From: Haloarcula halophila
Lineage (GTDB): Archaea; Halobacteriota; Halobacteria; Halobacteriales; Haloarculaceae
Length of the DNA: 64,000 bases
Reading direction: 5' to 3'
Assembly: GCF_029278565.1 (NCBI RefSeq)
Contig: NZ_CP119559.1
Span: forward strand, 124,001 to 188,000
Position numbers and translations under genes: made by a program. A model generated the notes under the pieces. That model was not told where the DNA came from. It did no database searches and saw nothing but the letters and a program-made list of their open reading frames with translations. Shown here in pieces: positions 42,922 to 51,229 of the stretch. Position 1 is the stretch's first letter. The number at the start of each line of letters is the position of its first letter.

Positions 42922-44181
42922 TCAATCGTCGGACGAGGCGAGGTCAGCGTCTTCGGCACTGTCGGGGACCCACCCAGGCAGTGTCGCGTCCCGTGTGATC
43001 TGGAGCGTCGCCGTGCCGACGAGAAGCAGGTTCCCCCACAGGCCCGGTTGGAGGACGAAGTACGGTTCGAGGACCTGTACCGGCGGAACCACCGACGGCA
43101 GGTAGTTGGCGAGGACGTTCAACCCGTATGCGTGCAGGTGAATACAGAGCAGCCCTAGCACCGGCAGCGTCGGGTATCCGTCCGTCTCCAGTTCCTCGGC
43201 CAGCAACAGGACCACAGCCGGGAGCAGGGCGACGAAGTAGTAGGTGTAGGGTAACGGTGTCAGCAGCGTGAACGCGCTCACCCCGAGCGCGAACAGGGCC
43301 CGGTCCGATCCCCAGTCGGTCAGCCCGGCGACCGCGATGATCGCGAGACTACCCACGACCCGCAGCGCCTGTGCGCCCGGGAGCCAGTGGATCGGGCGGT
43401 AGTACGGGGGCAGCCACAGGGTCGGGGGCCGGGTCCCGCCGCCCTGGCTGACGCCCCAGGCGAGCACGTCGAGGTAGGTCCGGTGGGTCTCGACGCCGAA
43501 GATCAGGACCGACGCCCCCACGAAGACGACGCCCGTCACGACGGCCCCGAGGAACCGCGTCCGACTGCGGATCAGGTGAGCGCCGACCGGTGCGTACGCG
43601 AACTTCACGAGGCCGACCACCGCCGTCGCGGCACCGCTGACGCCCTGGCCCAGACGGCCGTCCGAACGGACCATCACCGCGGCTGACAGGGTGAGCAGAC
43701 CGGCCATGAACGGTGCCATCTGGCCGAGTTTCAACGAGATGAGCAGCGGCTGGAACCCGACGATCAGCGGAAGCACGAGACTCGACTCCCACCACCGGAG
43801 CCGGTAGCCCAGTGCCGTGACGAGCGCCTGCACGGAGAGCCAGAGGAAGGCGACACTGAGAACGTTCCAGGCGGTCGCGGCTTCGGGTCCCAACTCCGTG
43901 AACGGGGCGAACAGTAACACGACCAGCGGGGGATAGAGGTACGAGCCGTGGTATCCCCCGTCGTCGTTCTTGACGTAGAGGGTGTCACCGGCCGCCCAGC
44001 GCTCGACGGCACCGCTGAACGCCCCGAAATCCCAGTAGACGAACTGCGGTGCGACCTCCGTCGAGCGGAGCCACCAGTCGACCAGTGGATACGCCAACAG
44101 CGAGAGAGCGGTGACGGCGACGACGGCGACGAACACCGGTCGTTGCCGCCGGAGAGACCAGAGTCGGGCGACAGTGGACAT
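42922..44181 (-). CDS. GT87-type membrane glycosyltransferase (DUF2029)
   Basis: A 419-aa integral membrane protein with about ten hydrophobic helices. The luminal motif YWDFGAFSGAVERWAAGDTLY contains the conserved acidic residue, and GSYLYPPLVVLLFAPF is the family's second hallmark. GT87 members use polyprenyl-phosphate sugars (best known from mycobacterial mannosyltransferases). It is not adjacent to the agl locus, so its acceptor is unknown. It is divergent from sucC. Confidence 0.85.
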   Translation of the reverse strand: MSTVARLWSLRRQRPVFVAVVAVTALSLLAYPLVDWWLRSTEVAPQFVYWDFGAFSGAVERWAAGDTLYVKNDDGGYHGSYLYPPLVVLLFAPFTELGPEAATAWNVLSVAFLWLSVQALVTALGYRLRWWESSLVLPLIVGFQPLLISLKLGQMAPFMAGLLTLSAAVMVRSDGRLGQGVSGAATAVVGLVKFAYAPVGAHLIRSRTRFLGAVVTGVVFVGASVLIFGVETHRTYLDVLAWGVSQGGGTRPPTLWLPPYYRPIHWLPGAQALRVVGSLAIIAVAGLTDWGSDRALFALGVSAFTLLTPLPYTYYFVALLPAVVLLLAEELETDGYPTLPVLGLLCIHLHAYGLNVLANYLPSVVPPVQVLEPYFVLQPGLWGNLLLVGTATLQITRDATLPGWVPDSAEDADLASSDD

Positions 44182-44270
44182 CCGTTAGCTAATCGACTCC
44201 TCACTGTCGGGATGTAAATGTCTTCTGACAGCCAGTTCGGCCGAAACCAGCAGTGGCCGTCGGAGAAAGA

Positions 44271-44280
44271 CGGATTTAAA
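44271..44280 (+). promoter_or_regulatory. TATA-like promoter element for sucCD
   Basis: TTTAAA (44275-44280) centred about 30 nt upstream of the sucC ATG at 44308 is in the position of a TATA box for a nearly leaderless mRNA. This supports 44308 rather than an in-frame ATG at 44218, which lies upstream of the promoter. Confidence 0.6.
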
Positions 44281-44307
44281 CCGCCACCGCTCGCGCTTCC
44301 GTACGAC

Positions 44308-45456
44308 ATGCGCTTGCACGAATACCAGGCGAAGCAGGTCTTCGCCGACGCGGGGGTTCCCACACCCGCATCTCAGCTGGCCAAGACAGTGGACGAGGCC
44401 GTCAACGCGGCCGAGGAGATCGGCTACCCGGTCGCGATCAAGGCACAGGTACACGTCGGCGGCCGCGGGAAGGCCGGCGGCATCAAACTCGTCGAGAACA
44501 AAGAGGAGGCCCGCGAGGCCGCCGAGGCCATCATCGGGATGGACCTCAAGGGGTATCACGTCTCGACGGTGCTCGTCGAGGAGGCCGTCGACTTCGTCAA
44601 CGAACTGTACGTCGGCGTGACGATGGACCGTAACAAGGGACGCCCCGTCGCGATGGTTTCGACCAAGGGCGGCGTCAACATCGAGGAGGTCGCCGAGGAA
44701 GACCCCGACGCCATCGCCCGCGAACACATCGATCCCGCGTTCGGGATGCATCCCTTCCAGGCCCGGAAGGTCGTCTACGAGGCCGGCGTCGACCGCGACG
44801 TGGCCAACGACGTTGCGAGCGTCCTGACCACGCTGTACCAGCTCTGGGACGACCGCGACGGCAGCGACGTGGAGGTCAACCCGCTGATGATCACGGCCGA
44901 CGACGAGGTCATCGCGGCCGACGCCGTCATGAACATCGACGGCGACGCTCTCTTCCGCCAGCCCGAAATCGCGGAGATGGGCGAGGAAGCCAGCGAGGGC
45001 GACGCACTCGAACAGAAGGCCGACGAGTACGGCTTCGACTACGTCCGCCTGTCGGGCAACGTCGGCATCATCGGCAACGGCGCCGGCCTCGTGATGACGA
45101 CGCTGGATCTGGTCGACTACTACGGCGGCGAACCCGCAAACTTCCTGGACGTCGGTGGCGGCGCGAAGGCCCAGCGGATCGCCAACGCGCTCGATATGGT
45201 CTTCTCCGACGAGAACGTCGACTCGGTCGTGTTCAACATCTTCGGCGGGATCACCCGCGGTGACGAGGTCGCCAACGGGATCAACCAGGCCCTCGAACAG
45301 TTCGACGAGATCCCCAAGCCCGTGACCGTCCGGCTTGCCGGGACGAACGCCGAGGAAGGGATGGAGATCCTCAACGAGGATCTGGTCACCGTCGAGCATA
45401 CGCTGGAGGACGCCGTCCAGCGTGCAGTCGAGTACGCAAAGGAGGTGGAAGCATGA
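44308..45456 (+). CDS. sucC: Succinyl-CoA synthetase beta subunit
   Basis: Beta subunit of the TCA-cycle enzyme that makes ATP or GTP from succinyl-CoA; 382 aa. The ATP-grasp domain begins [20 protein letters not shown] and has [18 protein letters not shown]. The C-terminal ligase domain has [18 protein letters not shown] and [15 protein letters not shown], which holds the power-helix region facing the alpha subunit. It overlaps sucD by 4 bp (ATGA), so the subunits are translationally coupled. Confidence 0.97.
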   Translation: MRLHEYQAKQVFADAGVPTPASQLAKTVDEAVNAAEEIGYPVAIKAQVHVGGRGKAGGIKLVENKEEAREAAEAIIGMDLKGYHVSTVLVEEAVDFVNELYVGVTMDRNKGRPVAMVSTKGGVNIEEVAEEDPDAIAREHIDPAFGMHPFQARKVVYEAGVDRDVANDVASVLTTLYQLWDDRDGSDVEVNPLMITADDEVIAADAVMNIDGDALFRQPEIAEMGEEASEGDALEQKADEYGFDYVRLSGNVGIIGNGAGLVMTTLDLVDYYGGEPANFLDVGGGAKAQRIANALDMVFSDENVDSVVFNIFGGITRGDEVANGINQALEQFDEIPKPVTVRLAGTNAEEGMEILNEDLVTVEHTLEDAVQRAVEYAKEVEA

Positions 45457-46325
45457 GTGTTCTCGTCGACGAAGAGACACGTGTCGTCGTGCAGGGTATC
45501 ACCGGTGGCGAAGGGAAGTTCCACACCGAGCAGATGCTGGAGTACGGCACCAACGTGGTCGCCGGTGCCGTCCCCGGTCGCGGCGGTCAGGAGGTCGCCG
45601 GGGTCCCGGTCTACGACACGGTCCAGCAGGCCGCTCGCGAGGAGGACGCGAACGCCTCGGTCGTGTTCGTGCCGCCGGCGTTCGCCGCCGACGCCTGTTT
45701 CGAGGCGCTAGATGCCGACGGGCTCGACCTCGTGGTCGCGATCACCGAGGGAGTTCCGACCCAGGACATGAGCAGAGTCTACCGCAAACTCCAGGAGACC
45801 GACACCCACCTCGTCGGGCCGAACTGTCCGGGCGTCATCACGCCCGGCGTCGCGAAACTCGGCATCCTGCCGGGCAACATCTTCTCGTCGGGCAACGTCG
45901 GACTCGTCTCCCGCTCGGGGACGCTGACCTACCAGGTCGTCGACAACCTCACCAAACGCGGGATCGGGCAGACGACCGCGGTCGGCATCGGCGGCGACCC
46001 GATCATCGGGACCGACTTCGTCGACGCGCTGGAACTGTTCGAGGCCGACCCCGACACCCACGCCGTCGCGATGTGCGGCGAGATCGGCGGCGAGGACGAG
46101 GAGGAGGCCGCCCGCTTCATCGGGGAACACATGGACACGCCGGTCGTCGGCTTCATCGCCGGTCGGACGGCACCGCCGGGCAAGCGGATGGGCCACGCCG
46201 GCGCTATCGTCTCCGGGTCCGGAACCGGGACCGCCGAGTCCAAGATCAACGCGCTGGAGAACAACGGCGTTCCGGTCGGGGACACGCCGGAGGAAGTGGC
46301 TGATCACGTCGAGGACCTGCTGTAG
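45453..46325 (+). CDS. sucD: Succinyl-CoA synthetase alpha subunit
   Basis: A 290-aa alpha subunit carrying the CoA-binding domain ([41 protein letters not shown]) and the phosphohistidine loop with His248 ([21 protein letters not shown]). [10 protein letters not shown] and [14 protein letters not shown] are standard. The length is normal, so the gene is intact. Its last 72 bp (46254-46325) recur exactly downstream in an interrupted form. Confidence 0.97.
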   Translation: MSVLVDEETRVVVQGITGGEGKFHTEQMLEYGTNVVAGAVPGRGGQEVAGVPVYDTVQQAAREEDANASVVFVPPAFAADACFEALDADGLDLVVAITEGVPTQDMSRVYRKLQETDTHLVGPNCPGVITPGVAKLGILPGNIFSSGNVGLVSRSGTLTYQVVDNLTKRGIGQTTAVGIGGDPIIGTDFVDALELFEADPDTHAVAMCGEIGGEDEEEAARFIGEHMDTPVVGFIAGRTAPPGKRMGHAGAIVSGSGTGTAESKINALENNGVPVGDTPEEVADHVEDLL

Positions 46326-46357
46326 CGGTCTCCTCTCGACACAGGAGCGGATATCCA

Positions 46358-46486
46358 CTGGAGAACAACGGCGTCTCGCCGAGCGAAGTGAGGCGAGGCT
46401 CGATAGGCGAGCGCAGCGAGTCTATCGGCGTTCCGGTCGGGGACACGCCGGAGGAAGTGGCTGATCACGTCGAGGACCTGCTGTAG
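46358..46486 (+). pseudogene. Duplicated sucD 3' tail, interrupted
   Basis: A second copy of the final 72 bp of sucD, including the stop codon. Segment 46358-46374 equals 46254-46270; after a 51-bp insertion the rest resumes and runs to the stop at 46484-46486 with no mismatch. The spacer between copies is 32 bp (46326-46357). It has no start codon or domain of its own, so it is not expected to make protein. Exact identity indicates a recent duplication or ongoing gene conversion. Confidence 0.93.
46375..46425. repeat. 51-bp GAGCGA-type element inserted with 6-bp target duplication
   Basis: It interrupts the duplicated sucD tail. CGGCGT occurs at 46369-46374 and again at 46426-46431, as expected for a target duplication. 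The insert contains CTCGCC/GGCGAG arms (46375-46380 and 46395-46400 region) and a second half, CGATAG...CTAT, rich in GCGAGCGCAGCGAG. This composition is like the 88-bp repeats near 2.1 kb and other haloarchaeal palindromic elements. It carries no gene and would need factors supplied elsewhere if it was mobile. Confidence 0.75.
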
Positions 46487-46542
46487 TTTACACGCTGAAA
46501 CTGCCGACGGTTTCTTATCCCCCGTTTTCGTAGGTCGCGAAT

Positions 46543-47514
46543 ATGGCCGATACGGTGGCGTGTCTGGTGGTCGACGACGAGGGTGGGACCGTGTGGTCGG
46601 CGTTGCGCGACGCCGACGGCGTCGCTTCCGAGAGGATCGACGGCGACGCACTCACGGAGCGGTTGGGCGGTGGCGACACGGATATCGTGGTGATCCGGGA
46701 CGACCCGCCGGACCGTGACGGCGTCGATCTGTTTCTCGCGGCCCGGCGGAAGGCCTCGGTCCCCGTCCTGCTGGTGGGAACCGATCCCGCCCCCGATCGG
46801 ATCGAGACGGCGATCGCCGCCGGCGTCACCGACTACGTCTGCTGGACGGACGCCCCCTCGTTGGTCGCCCGCGTTCGCGGCTACGCGACCAGGCCGCTGC
46901 TGGACCCGTTCGCACAGGCCGCGGAGTACGCCGAGTTCGGGAGCGGGCTCTCACACGACGCGAAGAACCCGCTGAACGTCGTTACCGGACGACTGGAACT
47001 GCTCGATGTCGACGCGACACACGAGGACGCGATCGACCGCTCGCTGAGTCGGGTCGGGACGCTGCTGGACGAACTCTCGACGGTCGGGAAACTCGCCCGG
47101 CCGGTGGTCGACCCCGAACGGCTCTCCATCGAAACGGTCGCGACCGACGTCTGGGGGAAGATGAACGTCCCGGACGCGACGCTTTCGGTCACGGCGACCG
47201 GCGACGTATCGGCCGAGGTCGGCCGACTCCGTGAACTGTTCGAGCGCCTCTTCGACAACGCTGTCACACACGGCGGGGACGACGTCACCGTCGAGGTCGG
47301 CGAGACGGACGACGGGTTCTACGTCGCCGACGACGGTGGGGGAATCGACGACGCCGACAGACAGCGGGTGTTCGAGGCCGGCTACGGGACCGCCCGCGAC
47401 GGCGAGGGATACGGTCTCTACGTCGTCAAGCGAATCGCCGACGCCCTCGGGTGGCGCGTCGACGTGACGGAGAGCGAGGCCGGCGGGGCACGGATCGACG
47501 TTCGGACGACGTGA
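46543..47514 (+). CDS. Histidine kinase with receiver-like N-terminal domain
   Basis: A 323-aa protein. The N-terminal part (1-115) has a receiver-like fold (ACLVVDDEGG, VVIRDDPPDRDG, VPVLLVGTD, GVTDYV), but the usual LLD-x-x-MP phospho-site is altered and the Lys motif is missing. HisKA follows with His138 (GLSHDAKNPLNVV). HATPase_c has the N box LFERLFDNAVTHGGDD, G1 DDGGGIDD and G2 DGEGYGLYVV. A TTCTTATC box about 27 nt before the ATG suggests a leaderless start. No partner regulator is adjacent. Confidence 0.88.
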   Translation: MADTVACLVVDDEGGTVWSALRDADGVASERIDGDALTERLGGGDTDIVVIRDDPPDRDGVDLFLAARRKASVPVLLVGTDPAPDRIETAIAAGVTDYVCWTDAPSLVARVRGYATRPLLDPFAQAAEYAEFGSGLSHDAKNPLNVVTGRLELLDVDATHEDAIDRSLSRVGTLLDELSTVGKLARPVVDPERLSIETVATDVWGKMNVPDATLSVTATGDVSAEVGRLRELFERLFDNAVTHGGDDVTVEVGETDDGFYVADDGGGIDDADRQRVFEAGYGTARDGEGYGLYVVKRIADALGWRVDVTESEAGGARIDVRTT

Positions 47515-47594
47515 CCGTGGCAGTCGGCGTCCCGAACCCGGTGCCGGAAGGTGCGTGATGGCAACCGCTTCCGGCGAAAACCGGACGCTACAAC

Positions 47595-47613
47595 CGTCAG
47601 GAAACGCCTGACG
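47595..47613. promoter_or_regulatory. 7-bp perfect inverted repeat upstream of zinc-finger gene
   Basis: CGTCAGG-AAACG-CCTGACG lies between the kinase gene and the zinc-finger gene, just upstream of the TTATTA box (about 47631-47636) that precedes the ATG at 47660 by 26 nt. It could be an operator for the downstream gene or a 3' hairpin for the kinase transcript. Confidence 0.4.
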
Positions 47614-47659
47614 TGAACATTCCGGTGTAGTTATTACAGAGGCATCGGTAGTTCGGACT

Positions 47660-47893
47660 ATGCCTCATACATGCCGGAACTGCAAGCGGACCTTCGGAAC
47701 AGAACTCGAACTCGAACTCCACCTCGACGTCTGCTCGGACGGACAACTGTTCTGTGACGACTGTGGCGAGCGGTTCTCGGAACGGGCCGCCACGGAGGAC
47801 GGCTGGCACTATCGCTGTCCGAACGAGGACTGTGACGGCAGCGGGATCGGCGAGGACATCCACAACGTCTCCGACGCGCGGATCACCAACTGA
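47660..47893 (+). CDS. Small double zinc-finger protein
   Basis: A 77-aa protein. The first finger is C2HC: Cys5, Cys8, His21 and Cys25 (CRNCKRTF then LHLDVC). The second comprises Cys32, Cys35 and, after His50, Cys53 and Cys58 (FCDDCGERF, HYRCPNEDC). The first resembles C2H2-type fingers that haloarchaea encode as tiny stand-alone proteins, some of which affect biofilm or stress behaviour. DNA, RNA or protein binding cannot be told apart here. Confidence 0.82.
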   Translation: MPHTCRNCKRTFGTELELELHLDVCSDGQLFCDDCGERFSERAATEDGWHYRCPNEDCDGSGIGEDIHNVSDARITN

Positions 47894-47929
47894 TCGGAGC
47901 CCCGGAGGACCTCCGATAGCCCGTCTCCA

Positions 47930-48367
47930 CTACTCCGTCTGTCGTTCTCTCTCCTCGACTAACTCGCCGATACGAGCGCACGCTCGCGCACACACCGGGA
48001 CGTAGCCAGCGGCGAGTGGCGGGATCTCGAAGGCGACGACGGTTCCGCTTGGCCCCGGTTCGACCCGGTGTCCGGTCGCGTTGAGCCGCGCGACGGTCCA
48101 GGTCCAGCGGTAGCTCTCGCAACTGGTCACCTCGAAGGGGAACCAGGCCGCGTCCGCGACACGGACCCGTCCGGTCGTCCCGGCGTCGATGTACTGGTCG
48201 TCACACTCGACGTCGGAGACGGACGGCCCCCACGCGTGCCACTGCTCGGTGTCGGTGAGGACGTCCCACACCGTGTCGGCTGGTGCATCCACGTCCCGCC
48301 GGACGACGATCCGGCGGCCGTCCGGAGTCTGTTCGATCGCTGCCCTCGCGCCGTAGGGAGCCCACAT
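47930..48367 (-). CDS. SRPBCC/polyketide-cyclase-like lipid-binding protein
   Basis: A 145-aa START-fold protein. IVVRRDVDAPADTVWDVLTDTEQWHAWGPSV is the characteristic entry strand-helix, and the end has PLAAGYVPVCARACARIGELV. SRPBCC proteins bind hydrophobic ligands in a deep cavity. It is divergent from the ABC exporter operon with only 60 bp between starts, so a shared promoter region is likely and a functional link possible. Confidence 0.85.
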   Translation of the reverse strand: MWAPYGARAAIEQTPDGRRIVVRRDVDAPADTVWDVLTDTEQWHAWGPSVSDVECDDQYIDAGTTGRVRVADAAWFPFEVTSCESYRWTWTVARLNATGHRVEPGPSGTVVAFEIPPLAAGYVPVCARACARIGELVEERERQTE

Positions 48368-48427
48368 TATCAGACAAGATAGGGCGGAGCCAAGGTATAG
48401 GTTGGTCCGGTCACAACCCCCGAGCGA

Positions 48428-49345
48428 ATGATCGACGCCCGGGACCTTCGGAAGGAGTACGGTGATTTCGTCGCTGTCGAGGGCAGCACGTTCTCGGTCG
48501 ACCGAGGCGAGGTCTTCGGCATCATCGGCCCCAACGGTGCCGGCAAGACGACCACGCTGAAGATGCTCGCCGGGTTGCTCGATCCGACCGGCGGCGAGGC
48601 GGAGATCGCCGGCCTGGACACCGAGACGACCGAGATGCGCCAGCGTCTGGGGTTTCTCCCCGAGGAGTCCCCGCTGTACGAGGAGATGACGCCGGTCTCG
48701 TATCTGCGATTCTTCGCCGACCTCTACGACGTGCCCGGCGAGGTCGCCGACGAGCGGATGCACGAGACGCTGGACGAACTCCAGTTGGAACACCGCGACC
48801 GGAAACTCGGCGACATGTCCAAAGGGATGAAACGGAAGGTCGCCATCGCCCGCTCGCTGATCAACGATCCCGACGTCCTCATCTACGACGAGCCCGCTTC
48901 CGGGCTGGACCCACTGACGACGAACTACGTCATCGAGTTCACCGAACAACTGGCCGCCGAGGGCAAGACCATCGTCTTCTCGGCGCACAACCTCTTTCAC
49001 GTCGAGTCGATCTGTGATCGCGTCGCGATCATGAACGAGGGGGAGATCGTCGCTCGCGGCGATCTGGAGGCGCTCCAGCGCGAGTATGGCGAGACGCGGT
49101 ACCACGTCTACACGACCGTCGAGGTCCCCGACGCGGCCCGACGGAACGGCCACTTCGTCCGGGAGGTCGGCAGTATGGACGCCGTCGAGGAGACGCGCTC
49201 GCTGGCCCAGGACCGGGGCGGCGAGGTCGTCGACATCCGGACCGAGGAGTCGAGCTTGGAGGAGGTGTTCCTCAACGTCGCCGAGTCCGGGACCAGCGGC
49301 ACCCGCTACGTCGGTGAAGACGGGGAATCGGGGGACGGGGCGTAG
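48428..49345 (+). CDS. ABC transporter ATP-binding protein
   Basis: A 305-aa ATPase of the ABC-2 exporter type. Walker A is GPNGAGKT (34-41), the signature is reduced to MSKGMKRKVAIARSL, and Walker B is VLIYDEPASGLDP. The C-terminal 80 residues form an extra helical tail (AARRNGHFVREVGSMDAVEE) seen in NatA/CcmA-like exporters. The stop is directly followed by the ATG of the permease, so the three genes 48428-52310 form one operon. The substrate is unknown. Confidence 0.93.
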   Translation: MIDARDLRKEYGDFVAVEGSTFSVDRGEVFGIIGPNGAGKTTTLKMLAGLLDPTGGEAEIAGLDTETTEMRQRLGFLPEESPLYEEMTPVSYLRFFADLYDVPGEVADERMHETLDELQLEHRDRKLGDMSKGMKRKVAIARSLINDPDVLIYDEPASGLDPLTTNYVIEFTEQLAAEGKTIVFSAHNLFHVESICDRVAIMNEGEIVARGDLEALQREYGETRYHVYTTVEVPDAARRNGHFVREVGSMDAVEETRSLAQDRGGEVVDIRTEESSLEEVFLNVAESGTSGTRYVGEDGESGDGA

Positions 49346-51229
49346 ATGCAGCCACGGAAGCTCCTCCGGATCGCCAAGTGGGAAGTGACGAAAAACGCCG
49401 GCGGCGTCGACAAGCGGACCATCGTGGTGATGGCGCTCGCGATCCTGGCGATGGGCGTCGTCGCCGCGACGGCCGTCGGCGGCGGCGGAGCGGCCGCGCT
49501 CGACCAGGGGATCTATCGCGTGGGCGTCGAACAGTCCAGCCCCTATTACGCCGTCGCGGCCAGCGATTCGACGTTCCAGGTCCAACAGCCCGTCTCCGGG
49601 GTGGCAGCCGGACCCCGTCAGGAACTGACCTTCGAGGGGACGACCCTCCAGCACGCCCCCAGGACGCCCAAACAGCGGGCAGCGCTCGCCGAGTTCGGCG
49701 GGAGTACCGAGCGGTACAACGACGAGTTGCTGGGCCGGGACGACAACCGGACGGCGGCGTTCCCGGTGACGGTGACGCTTCGCTACGCGGAACAGGACGG
49801 CCCGAGCCTGGTTGACCCTCGAACCGGTGGCGACGGGACGACTGACGGTGGGAGCGGGGACGGCAGTACCGACGGCGGGAGCGGAACCGACGGTGGTGAC
49901 GGTGCGAGCGACGGCGCTGCTGGTGGGGGCGACGGCGGTGACGGAGCCGCAAGCGGTGGCGGCGGCGCGAACCTGGGGAGTCTGGGTGCACGGCTCTCGG
50001 GCGACGTGGACGGCGGGACCCCCGGCGACATCTCGCCACCGTTCCCCTTCGAGTCGCTCGTGCTCGCCTTCCTCTATATCGTCCCGATGAACTTCGTCAT
50101 CCAGGCCTACGGCTCCTCGATGCTCTCCGAGCGGCTGAACCGGCGGGGAGAACTCCTGCTGGTCACTCCCGCCTCCCGGGCGGACATCATCGGCGGCAAG
50201 ACGCTGCCGTACCTGCTGGGGGCCGTCGGCGTCGCGGCGGTCATCACCGGCGCGCTTCGGCTGACCGGTATCGCCCCCAGCGGGAGTCCGATCGCGGTGC
50301 TGGCGGTGGCGCCCGTCGCGCTGTTGTTCCTCTCGGCGACGTTCTGTGGCGCGATGTTCGCCCGCTCGTTCAAGGAACTCACCTTCGTCACCGTCACGAT
50401 CACCGTCACGCTGACCTCCTACGCGTTCGTGCCGGCGATCTTCACGGACGTGACACCGATCGCGCTCATCTCGCCGCTGACGCTCGTGGTGATGGATCTG
50501 ACCGGCCAGTCGATCGAACTCGCGGAGTTCGCGTTCTCGACGGCGCCGCCGTTGTTGACCGCGCTGCTGTTGTTCGGACTCGGTGCCGGGCTCTATCGTG
50601 AGGAGGACATGTTCACCCAGCGGTCGATCCCGCTGAAGGTGCTCGATACGCTGTCGGGGCGGATCAACTCCCGCTGGAGCGCGTTCAAGATCACCGTCAT
50701 CCTCCTGCCGCTGATCATCGTCGCGGAACTGGTCGCCATCGCGTTCCTGTTCGTGCTGGACTCGGTCTCGTTGAACGTCTTCGGGACGAACCAGACGCTG
50801 GGGATCGTCCTGATCCTCGTGGTCGTCGCCGTCGTCGAGGAGCTAGCGAAGAGCCTCCACGTCTACGCCGGCTACACGAACGCCAAGTACGAGGCGACGC
50901 TCCGGTCGGCGCTGGGACTGGGCGTCCTCTCGGGGCTGGGCTTTTTCGTCGCGGAGAAGGGCCTGCTCATCGCCCGGCTGGCGAACCTCGATACGCTGCC
51001 GATCGGTGAGGCCGCGCTCCAGGGGGCCTCGGTGCCGGCCGGCACCCCGCTCTGGATCGCCGGAGTCCTGCTGTTGCTCCCGCTGGCGTTACACACCGTC
51101 ACGGCGAGCATCTCGTCGGTCGGTGCGACGCGGGGCTTGCGGGGGTATCTGCTCGGTATCGGCCTAGCGATCCTCGTCCACTTCGCCTACAACTTCACTG
51201 TCGTCACGGCGGTGAGCGGCTATGTCTGA
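49346..51229 (+). CDS. ABC-2 permease fused to PrsW-like membrane protease
   Basis: A 627-aa membrane protein. One N-terminal helix (about 25-45) is followed by an exported region with a Gly/Ser/Asp-rich linker (about 160-215). A permease part (about 233-415) includes FLYIVPMNFVIQAYGSSMLSE. The last part (about 445-627) has the PrsW/CPBP-clan motifs EELAK (Glu498, Glu499, Lys502), FFVAE (Glu537), His583 and HFAYN (His612, Asn616). PrsW proteases cut membrane anti-sigma factors in Bacillus; archaeal targets are unknown. It overlaps the next gene by 8 bp. Confidence 0.82.
   Translation: MQPRKLLRIAKWEVTKNAGGVDKRTIVVMALAILAMGVVAATAVGGGGAAALDQGIYRVGVEQSSPYYAVAASDSTFQVQQPVSGVAAGPRQELTFEGTTLQHAPRTPKQRAALAEFGGSTERYNDELLGRDDNRTAAFPVTVTLRYAEQDGPSLVDPRTGGDGTTDGGSGDGSTDGGSGTDGGDGASDGAAGGGDGGDGAASGGGGANLGSLGARLSGDVDGGTPGDISPPFPFESLVLAFLYIVPMNFVIQAYGSSMLSERLNRRGELLLVTPASRADIIGGKTLPYLLGAVGVAAVITGALRLTGIAPSGSPIAVLAVAPVALLFLSATFCGAMFARSFKELTFVTVTITVTLTSYAFVPAIFTDVTPIALISPLTLVVMDLTGQSIELAEFAFSTAPPLLTALLLFGLGAGLYREEDMFTQRSIPLKVLDTLSGRINSRWSAFKITVILLPLIIVAELVAIAFLFVLDSVSLNVFGTNQTLGIVLILVVVAVVEELAKSLHVYAGYTNAKYEATLRSALGLGVLSGLGFFVAEKGLLIARLANLDTLPIGEAALQGASVPAGTPLWIAGVLLLLPLALHTVTASISSVGATRGLRGYLLGIGLAILVHFAYNFTVVTAVSGYV

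Noticed and set aside
46326-46357. CTCCT/AGGAG hairpin between the two sucD tails as terminator
   Set aside because: The stem is only 5 bp with an 8-nt loop and no T tract; too weak to list as a feature.
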